Shown: positions 42,656-51,700 of the stretch, in pieces
Position numbering within the stretch: position 1 is the stretch's first letter
Layout: every line of letters begins with the position of its first letter
DNA from: Klugiella xanthotipulae
GTDB lineage: Bacteria > Actinomycetota > Actinomycetes > Actinomycetales > Microbacteriaceae
Length of the DNA stretch: 64,000 nucleotides
Direction of reading: 5' to 3'
Assembly: GCF_006716695.1 (NCBI RefSeq)
Contig: NZ_VFPN01000004.1
Coordinates: forward strand, 62,001-126,000
Notes under the pieces: model-generated
The model's input: the letters and a program-made list of their open reading frames with translations, nothing else
The model's database searches: none
Told to the model about the DNA's origin: nothing
Program-made: the position numbers and the translations under genes

Positions 42656-44533
42656 GTGAAAAGATACCTCCTCACGATTGCCGTGGCGCTCACCCTCCTG
42701 GTGCTGGCAGGTGCCCCCACCGCATACGCCGAGAGCCCGGCTCCGGCCCCGTCGGGGTACGTTGCGATGGGGGACTCGTTTGCCTCCGGTTTTGGTCTCG
42801 TCCCCTACGAGAAGAACACCTTTACGCTGCTGGGGGAGGGGAATGACTGCCAGCGTTCGAAGGTCTCGTACACTGTCGAGGTGGCCCGCCGGACGGGCTA
42901 CGACCTCACCTCGGTCGCCTGCAAGGGCGCACCCACGTCCTCCTTCTACGCGGTTCCGTCTGATCGTGTGGCCTGGGGGGAGCACGCCCAATTGGATGCG
43001 CTGTCTCAGGAGACGGCCCTCGTCTCGTTCTCTGTGGGCGGCATCGACGCGGGTTTTACGCAGGTGTTCACCGAGTGCCTCACGAGTGTTAAATTTCTCC
43101 TCCCCGTTAACAACTGCTCGGGGGATGCCGCGATCAACGCCCGGATTGATGACGTTATTGCGGCGCTCGACGGACGCGTAGTCTCGGCGGATATCCGTAG
43201 CTACGACCAGATTCTTGTCGATATCCGCGCGCGTGCCCCGCGTGCCCAGGTGGTCGGGGTGGGCTATCCGGCGTTTTTCCCGGAGGACGGTGCCGGGCGG
43301 ATCTTCACCCTGGGGCAGCGTTGCGAAGGCGTTAAACGAGCCGACCAGCGCTGGATCGTGGAGAAGACAAAAGAGCTGAACGCGGCCCTCCGTGCGGCGA
43401 TGCTGCGCAACGGGTATCTGTATGCCGACGCGCAGGAGCAATTTGCGGGGCATGAACTGTGTGGAACCGGTACCGAATACTTCAACGGGCTCGTGAGTCC
43501 GGGGATTTTCCACCCCAACCGTCCGGGCCAGGGGGCCCTGGCCGAGTCGGTGATGGCTGCGCTTGGCACGGGTGCGAACGGCACGGGTGCGAACGGTCTT
43601 GAGGGTTCGGCGGCTGCCCCCGGCCGCGTCCTCACTGCCGCGCCAGCCGTCGCCTCCGTCGAGCTCGCGGCGAACGAGCGCCCGGAGGCGACGTTTTCGG
43701 TGCGTCGCGAGGCTGGCGTGCTGACCCTTGACGCGACCGAGTCCCAGGATGCTGACGGAGATCTCTCCTCGGTGCAGTGGTATGTGGAGGGTGTGGCTAC
43801 GGAAGAGGTGGCCGAGGGGAACCGGGTTGATCTCGACATCCACTCGGAGGAGCCGGTGAGCGTAACCCTGGTGGTGACGGATGATCGCGGCCTGGCCGAT
43901 TTTTCCACCACGACGGTCCCGGCGGCCCGGGTGAGCAGCTCGGTGCAGGGGGTGGTGGCCGATGGCCGGGTGTCGGTAACCCTCGTCTCGACCCCGGATG
44001 CGCGGATGGCAGACATCGTTGACCTCGATTCTCTGGTCTGGCCCGCTCGTGCCGGAGTCTCGGCAACGGTGGCCGTTGACGAATCGAGTGGTGAGGTGAC
44101 CGTGAGTGCCAACGCGGCGCAGCTGGGCCTCTCGGTGGGTGCGAGTACGGTGTGCCTCTCAGGGGTCATGACCGATGGGCGGCCGCTCTCCTCGTGCGTC
44201 CCCGTGAGTCTCTCCGCGGAGGCGGTTGCGGCTTCGGAGCGGCTGGCGAGCGCGCTCGTACCGGCTGCGGAGGAGGTCGAGCCGGCTGCGGAGGAGGTCG
44301 AGCCGGCTGCGGAGGAGGTCGAGCCGCGTGATTCCGTGGGGGAGACGGGCGCGGTGGTGGCGAGCGCGAACGACACTCCCGGTCCCGACAGTGCGGGTGG
44401 GCTGACCGACTCGTTCTGGCCCAGTGTGACGGGTGGGGTGGCCGTATTGCTGCTCGCCGGTGGTGGCGTGTGGGGTGGCCTTCGGTCCCGGCGGCTCAGC
44501 GTGCGGTCACCTCTGCATCTCGGGCAGGGGTGA
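42656..44533 (+). CDS. Secreted SGNH-like paralogue, probably impaired oxyanion hole
   Basis: 625 residues, a tandem duplicate of the preceding gene: signal peptide, SGNH domain (Ser41, His286 in FHPN), PKD-like domain, a second beta domain, an acidic repeat (PAAEEVE three times) and a C-terminal membrane helix (VAVLLLAGGGVWGGL) followed by arginines. The block III motif is GGID (Ile130) where the first copy has GTND, so the oxyanion-hole Asn is missing. It may be a weak enzyme or a binding protein. GTG 42656 lies two bases after the upstream TAG, with the GGAGGAG site inside that gene. Confidence 0.85.
   Translation: MKRYLLTIAVALTLLVLAGAPTAYAESPAPAPSGYVAMGDSFASGFGLVPYEKNTFTLLGEGNDCQRSKVSYTVEVARRTGYDLTSVACKGAPTSSFYAVPSDRVAWGEHAQLDALSQETALVSFSVGGIDAGFTQVFTECLTSVKFLLPVNNCSGDAAINARIDDVIAALDGRVVSADIRSYDQILVDIRARAPRAQVVGVGYPAFFPEDGAGRIFTLGQRCEGVKRADQRWIVEKTKELNAALRAAMLRNGYLYADAQEQFAGHELCGTGTEYFNGLVSPGIFHPNRPGQGALAESVMAALGTGANGTGANGLEGSAAAPGRVLTAAPAVASVELAANERPEATFSVRREAGVLTLDATESQDADGDLSSVQWYVEGVATEEVAEGNRVDLDIHSEEPVSVTLVVTDDRGLADFSTTTVPAARVSSSVQGVVADGRVSVTLVSTPDARMADIVDLDSLVWPARAGVSATVAVDESSGEVTVSANAAQLGLSVGASTVCLSGVMTDGRPLSSCVPVSLSAEAVAASERLASALVPAAEEVEPAAEEVEPAAEEVEPRDSVGETGAVVASANDTPGPDSAGGLTDSFWPSVTGGVAVLLLAGGGVWGGLRSRRLSVRSPLHLGQG
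44261..44323 (+). repeat. Three 21-bp tandem repeats (PAAEEVE)
   Basis: A 21-base unit starting CCGGCTGCGGAGGAGG is repeated three times in frame in the stalk of the second SGNH protein, a region free to change length. Confidence 0.9.
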
Positions 44534-44608
44534 CCGCTGTGGGTTATCAGTCTGCTCGCTCGGGAAAGGCCACCATCACCCTGTCGGCCGCCCCCGGTGT
44601 GACCGGGC

Positions 44609-44998
44609 CTACAGCGACATTCCGGCGAACATCCCCAGGCCCGCCAGCGCGATGCAGAGGAGGAGCATCCCCACCCCGTTGAGGAGCGCAGCTCCGTAGC
44701 GTCGCTCCCGCACGAGTGCGACGGTCTCGTAGCTTGCCGTGCTGAACGTGGTGTACCCACCGAGAAACCCCGTGCCGAGTACGACCCCCATCTCGGTGCC
44801 GAGTCCGGTGGGCAGCAGCTGGGTCATCAGGAGGCCGGTGAGAAAGCCGAGTGCGAGTGATCCCGAGGCGTTGATGACGGTTGTTGCCCAGGCGAATTTG
44901 GTCGATGTTCGGCTGCGGATGAGGTGATCCACCAGGTAACGCACGCCAGCGCCGACCCCACCGGCGGTGGCGAGGAGGATAAAAATCAGGGGGCTCAT
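44609..44998 (-). CDS. crcB: Fluoride channel FluC/CrcB (second of pair)
   Basis: 129 residues, four transmembrane helices. The family signature GFLGGYTTFSTASYE carries the Thr/Phe residues of the fluoride pore, and INASGSLALGF supplies the conserved Asn. Fluc channels are dual-topology dimers expelling fluoride. Actinobacteria often encode two adjacent genes whose products pair as an antiparallel heterodimer, as here. It starts three bases after its partner's stop. Confidence 0.93.
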   Translation of the reverse strand: MSPLIFILLATAGGVGAGVRYLVDHLIRSRTSTKFAWATTVINASGSLALGFLTGLLMTQLLPTGLGTEMGVVLGTGFLGGYTTFSTASYETVALVRERRYGAALLNGVGMLLLCIALAGLGMFAGMSL

Positions 44999-45001
44999 GG
45001 C

Positions 45002-45460
45002 CTACTCCGTCCCGTCACTGGGGGATGCGTTGGTTGTCGGGGCGAGCTTGTTCCGTCGGCTGGCCACCAGGATTCCGCCCAGCGTCGCGCTTGCCCCCAG
45101 CGCAAGCGTTCCGAACGCGTAGGCGACAGCCAGGCCGACCCGGTGGGTGAGAACCAGCGTGATCGTATCGGTGGCGAGCGTGCTGTAGGTGGTGAACCCG
45201 CCGCAGAACCCGGTGCCCAGAAGAAGTTGAGTGTGGCGGGCTCGCGCGCTTCCCCGCTGGTGTCGGGTGAGCCGCTCAATGAGGTAGCCGAGGATGAAGG
45301 CTCCCAGGATATTGACGAGTGCGGTGGCGAGGGGTACGGATTCCAGTGAGGGGATGGTGAGCGTGAGACCCGCGCGGGCGGCAGTTCCGAGGGCGCCGCC
45401 GAGCATCACCAGGATGACTGCCCGGGGTTGCGAGGGGGTGATTTTTGTGGTATCGGTCAT
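45002..45460 (-). CDS. crcB: Fluoride channel FluC/CrcB (first of pair)
   Basis: 152 residues from ATG 45460, behind GAGG (GTG 45481 would add seven). Four transmembrane helices with GTGFCGGFTTYSTLATD and VNILGAFILGYL, the conserved pore motifs. The C-terminus has a short basic and polar tail. It is first of the two-gene fluoride-export operon. I saw no crcB-type fluoride riboswitch in the upstream 280 bases. Confidence 0.92.
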   Translation of the reverse strand: MTDTTKITPSQPRAVILVMLGGALGTAARAGLTLTIPSLESVPLATALVNILGAFILGYLIERLTRHQRGSARARHTQLLLGTGFCGGFTTYSTLATDTITLVLTHRVGLAVAYAFGTLALGASATLGGILVASRRNKLAPTTNASPSDGTE

Positions 45461-45746
45461 CCGTGGCCTCTTCCCCTCCACATTCGGGTCTTGCCGCGAG
45501 TTTGCACCGTACAGCTATACCAGAAAATTGTGTGGCCTCGGCACGGAGCTTGTTCGGTGGGGGGTAAGTATTGTGTTTTCTCACAGGGTCGGGTGAAATT
45601 GCCGGATGGTTTCGTGCAGGAAGTCACTAATTTTGAGCGAATTTCCGACCTTATACCAGATTTAGAAAAATACTCAACCGTTTCTTCTGTTATGAAAATG
45701 TTATTCACTTCTTATCTAACTCGGCCTATCTTGAGAGAGTCTGGGA

Positions 45747-48700
45747 ATGAACCCAGAGAGCACATTTGACAGGGTGAGGGTCATGCCAAATCTACGATCG
45801 AGTTCGTCTCGTTCCACTAACCGTCGCGTTCGCGCGCTTCCGTCGCTGTTTACTCGCACACGAGCCACACTCGTGGGGATGCTTGTCCCCGCGCTCGTGC
45901 TGGGGGTTGCCTTTACCGGTTTTTCCGGAACAGCCGCGCAGGCTGCCGTGGGGGACACCCGCAGCGCCGGTGTGATGACCACCACACCCGTCATCCGGTT
46001 TACCGCCCTGGGCACGAAACCGGCCACCGTCACGCCGAACGCGGACCCCGCTGCCGACCCGGCGGCACCCAGCGCGGCGACTCCCACGGTGGAGGTGCCC
46101 GTTGCCGACCCCGCACCGGCCCCCGTGGTAGAGGAACCCGCCACGGACACCTCGGCCACGGACACCCCCGCTGCCGATCCAGTTACCGACCCCGCCCCCG
46201 CGGTGGAGGAACCAGTCGTCAGCGGCCCGGCCGCCTCCCGTAAAGCTGCCGCCGCTCCCGCCGCCGCAGCCACCGATGTCTCGGTGTTCTCCGTTCCGGT
46301 TCCGGCCGCGGGTGAGGCCGTGATCACGGTCAAGGTGGGCGGTATCCGCACCTCGCTCACGAGTGTGGCTGGGCTGGCCGGTGTCACCCTCAAGCTTTAC
46401 GACGGAAACGCCGGTGGCCCCAACGCCACCCCGCGCACCGACACCTGGGCCACCTGTGTCTCGGATGCCCAGGGCGACTGTAACTTCGTGGTGCCCAACA
46501 CCGCGGCTGGTGGGGCCAACCGGGATGCTCGGTTCTGGATCAAGCAGGCCACCCCCGCCGCCTCCGGGTACTTCATCAACTCCACGCTCGCCGCGGGCGA
46601 CCCCGCCACCTCGTCCGCGTACCAGTTCCGCACCGGAAACCAACTGCGCTCGGGCGTTACTTATTCGTCAACCGCAGAATTTATGATCGCCTCCGGCTCC
46701 GCTGACAATGCCTCGGGTGGTATCTGGCAGAACTCGCTCAACAACCCCACAGCGCCCCAGCAGTGTGGGCTCGACGTGGCCCTGATTCTCGACCTCTCCG
46801 GTTCGGTTTCCCCATTCATCACCAATCTTCGCAACGCGGCCAAGACCTTTGTTGACTCCCTCACTGGCACACCCAGCACGGTCTCGCTGTACACCTTCGC
46901 GGCCACGGCCCCCGCAGCAGGCGGGGCTAACTTGGGCGTGACCCCGGTCTCCACGGCGGCCGGTGCCACCACCGTTAAGAACCGCATCGACACGTACACA
47001 ACCGGTGGCACGACCAACTGGGACCGCGGCCTCTACCAGGCGGCCAACGCGGCCACGATCTACGATGTGGCCGTTGTTATCACCGACGGTAACCCCACGG
47101 TGTACGCTAACGCCGAGGGTCCCGGTAACACCACCCGGTTCCGTGAGGTGGAGAACGGTATTTTCTCGGCCAACGCCATCAAAGCCCAGGGCACCCGTAT
47201 GGTGGTTATGGGGGTCGGTGACGGCATTGACGGCTCGCCGGACAACCTCAAGTCCATTTCTGGCCCCACGCTCAACTCCGACTACTTCCAGAGCGCGGAC
47301 TACACCACGGCCGGTAACACCCTGCGCCAACTGGCGCTCGGTAACTGTAACGGCTCCGTCTCCGTGGTGAAGCAGGTCGTACCCAACACCAACACGGGTG
47401 AGAACATCACGGGGGCTACCCCCGCGGCAGGCTGGAGCTTCGCGGCCACCACGGCCACCCCCGGTGTAACCCCAACCTCGCAGAACGGGGTCACCCAGGC
47501 GGGCACGGGTGCCGTCAACTTCCCGTTGTCCTTCTCCGGTGGAACCACCACCGGTACCGTGAAGCTCGCCGAGACGCAGCAGGCAGGCTACAACCTCGTG
47601 ACCCAGGGCGGTAAACGGGCGGTCTGTCAAAACATTGCCACGGGGGCGGCGGTGACCGTCACCAATGACGGTGTTGATCCCAACGCCTTCAGCGTGGATG
47701 TCCCCTCCACGGTCGCCGTGAGCTGTACGGTCTACAACCGACCGCCCGTCCCGGTGGCGAGTATCACGGTCGATAAAAAGTGGATCGTCAACGGGGTGTC
47801 GTTCAACGATGGCGATCAGCCCCTGGGCTTCAACTCGCAGCTGACCCTCGCCGGCACGAACCAGGCCTGGTCGGTGGCCCGTACCGGGCTCACCGCGGGT
47901 GGCAGCATCGCCATCAATGAGACCACGAGCTTCACGGGTCGCGACCTGTGTACGGTTGATAGTTCCAAAGTCACCACCCAGAACGGCGCAACTGTTGACC
48001 TCGCGCTCCCCTACAGCGCGACCCTTCTGGCCGGCAGCAACACCTACACGGTGACCAACACCGTCACGTGTACCGCCCAGGTGACCCTGGTCAAGCAGGT
48101 GCAGGGCGGTTCGGTAACGCCCTCCTCGTGGACCCTCGACGCGGTCGCTCCCGCCGGTGCGCTCGCCGGGCCCAACGGTGCCACCGGCACGGCCGGTGCG
48201 ACGGCCCCGGTTACCCCCAATGTGCGCTACCCGCTCGTGGAGTCGGGCGGTAGCGGCCTCTACACGCAGAGCATCACCGCGGGTGGTGTGCCGGTCGCCC
48301 CCTCGATTGGGAGCTGGCAGTGTGTCCAGCTGGACTCGGGTGGCAACGTCATCCCCGGTTTTGCGGACGGTATCAACGGCGGTGTCACGGTACCCCTGGG
48401 CTTCCGGGTGCGCTGTACCGCGGTGAACCAGACCGCCTCGCTGACCCTGATTAAGCAGGTCGTGAACAACAACGGTGGCACCAAGCTACCCGCCGACTGG
48501 ACGCTCACGGCGACCCCGACCGGAACCAACCCGGTGGATGTTGTGGCCCAGTCGGTCGCCGGTTCCACCGTAGGGAACACCATCAATGTGCGCCCCGGCA
48601 CCGCCTACAACCTCACGGAGACCGGCCCCAGCGGGTACACGCAGACCTCCCTCCAGTGCAATACCGGGCCGGGCGGTACCTTTGTGGATGCCACCTCGGT

Positions 48701-51700
48701 GACCCTCAACCCGCTCGACCAGGTCACCTGTCAGTACGTCAACGACGACCAGGGTGCTAAGCTCACCCTCGTCAAGAACGTGCAGAACGGCACGACCGGT
48801 GCCACGCACACGGCAACCGAGTGGACCCTCACCGCTGCTGGCCCCACACCCCTCTCGGGTGTGACGGGTAGCCCCGCGGTTACGGCGGCTAACGTCAACA
48901 TCGGGGCCTACACCCTCGGGGAGACCGGCCCGGCGGGCTATACCGCCGGTGCGTGGAGCTGTACCGGCGCCACCCTCGCGGCCGGTGTCGTCACGCTCGT
49001 GGGCAATAGCGATGCCACCTGTACCATCACCAACACGGCCAACCAGCCCACGCTCACCCTGGTGAAGAACGTGCAGAACGGCACCACCGGTGCCACCTCG
49101 GTTGCCTCCGATTGGACGCTGACGGCCACCGGCCCCAGCAGCACGATCACGGGGGCGGGTAATAGCGCCGCCGTGACCAACCAGAACGCCACAATCGGCA
49201 CCTACACCCTGAGCGAGGCTGGCGGCCCTGCAGGCTACACGGCCTCCGCCTGGAGCTGTGTGGGTGGTGCCTCAACGACGGGGACCACCGTCACGCTGGC
49301 TCTCGGTAGCTCGGCGACCTGTACCATCACCAACACGGCCGTGGCCCCCACGCTCACACTCGTGAAGAACGTGGCCAACACGAGCGGAGGCTCGGCCGCG
49401 GCCAGCGCCTGGACCCTCGGCTTCACTGGCCCCCAGAACGGGAGCGGCGCGACGGGCACCTCCGGGGTCACCTCCGTGACGGTTCCCGTGGGGGCTTACG
49501 CTCTGAGCGAGACGGGCGGTGCGAGCGGCTACACCGCCTCCGCCTGGTCGTGTGTGGGTGGCAGTCTCGCGGGTAGCACCGTGACGGTGGGTCTCGGCCA
49601 GAACGTGACCTGTACCATCACCAACACCGACCAGCCGGCAACGCTGACGCTCGTCAAGGTGGTCTCGGGCGGCGAGACGGGCAGTACCAAGACCGCTGCC
49701 GACTGGACCCTCACCGCGACCCCGAACAGCATTACCGGCCAGAACCCCGTCAGCGGTAACGGTACGGGCGTGACCGCCGACGGTGGCATCCAGGTGCAGA
49801 GCGTCTTCAGCGGCAGCTACACGCTCGCCGAGGATGGTCCCTCCGGCTTCGACGCTGGCAATTGGGTCTGTCAGGGCGGTGTGGTCACGGATGACACGGT
49901 GGCCATCCCGGCTGGTGGCAACGTGATCTGTACCATCACCAACACGGCCGTCTCGCCCGAACTCACGCTGGTGAAGACGGTTGACAACGGCTCCGGGCTC
50001 GGCACCGCGGTCGCGACGGATTGGACGCTCTCGGCGGCCGGACCCACACCGATCAGCGGCGCAACGGCCTCGGCTACCGTGACGGCTGCCCCCGTGAAGG
50101 TGGGCGAGTACACGCTGAGTGAGACCGGACCGACCGGCTACACGGCATCCGATTGGGTGTGTGACGGCGGAGAACTTGACGGTAACGTGCTGACTCTGGC
50201 GGAGGGCGAGGAGGTCTCGTGTGCGATTGTGAACACCGCGATTGCGCCGAAGCTGACCCTTGTGAAGAATGTGGCTAACGGCTCGACCGGTGGCACCGCG
50301 GTGGCGACGGATTGGACGCTCAACGCGGCAGGCGGCCCCGCCGGTAACATCAGCGGCGTGAGCGGTTCGGCCGCCGTGACCAACGCGGCAGCGAAGGCGG
50401 CCACCTACACCCTGACCGAGACGGACGGCCCCACCGGCTACACCGCCTCCACCTGGGCCTGTGTGGGCGCGACCGCGACCACGGCATCCACCGTCCAACT
50501 GGCCGCTGGTCAGTCGGCAACCTGCCAGATCACCAACACCGCGGTTGCTCCCGTGCTGACCCTGGTGAAGGAGGTGGACAACGGTGACACCGGTGCCACC
50601 CAGGTACCGGCCGATTGGACCCTGACGGCCGACGGTCCCACAACCGTGACGGGAGCGAGCGGCGCGGCCACCGTGACCGACGCGACCGTCACCGCCGGAT
50701 CCTACGACCTGAGCGAGAGCGGACCCGAGGGGTACGACGCCTCCGACTGGACCTGTGACACCGGGCACTCGGTGTCCGGCGGCGCCGTTGAGTTGGCGGT
50801 GGGTGACGAGGTCACCTGCACCATCACCAACACCGCCCAGGAGTCCACGCTGACGCTCGTGAAGACCGTGTCTAACACGCACGGCGGCGTCGCCGTGGCG
50901 GATGACTGGACGCTGGAAGCCGGGGATCTCGTGAGCGGTATCACCGGAGTCAGCGAGACGGTCCCCGTGGGCAGCTACGACCTGAGCGAGACGGGTGGCC
51001 CCAGCGGCTACACGCTCCAGGGCCTCAGCTGCACGGGCTCGACCGGCACCTCCGTGGGCAACCCCGAGGTTACGATTGGCCTGGGCGATGACGTGACGTG
51101 TACCTTCACGAACGCTGACCAGCCGGCCTCCCTGTCACTCACTAAGCTCGTTGACCCGGGCTCGACGGGGGCGACGGAGGTGGCCGCCGACTGGATGCTC
51201 ACCGCCACCCCGGACGGCATCACCGGCCAGGACCCGGTTGAGGGTGCCGGTGGCTTCGCGGCCACCCCCGTGAGCGCCGGGGTCTACGACCTCAGCGAGG
51301 ACGGTCCCGACGGCTACACCGCGAGCGACTGGACGTGTGTGCTGGGCAGCGGGTCCACCCAGGTGGGTACCGAGCTGACCCTGACCTCGGGCAGCAGCGC
51401 GGCGTGTACCATCACCAACACGGCTCAGGCTCCCACTATCACGCTCGTGAAGGATGTGGAGAACACGCACGGTGGTGCCCTGGCAAACACCGAGTTTCCG
51501 CTGACCGCGACGAGCGGTGCGACCGTGGTGACGGGTGAGACCGCCACGCCAGAGGTAACTGACGTTGAGGTGCCCATCGGCTCCTACACGCTGACCGAGA
51601 CCAACCCCGACACCGTCGGCTATACGCTCGATGAGTTGAGCTGTACGGTCAACGGCGACGCGGTGGGTACCTCGGTGAATGACCCGACCGTGGCGCTCGC

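Noticed and set aside
45461-45746. Fluoride riboswitch upstream of the crcB pair
   Set aside because: I looked for the crcB-motif core on the minus strand and did not find it.
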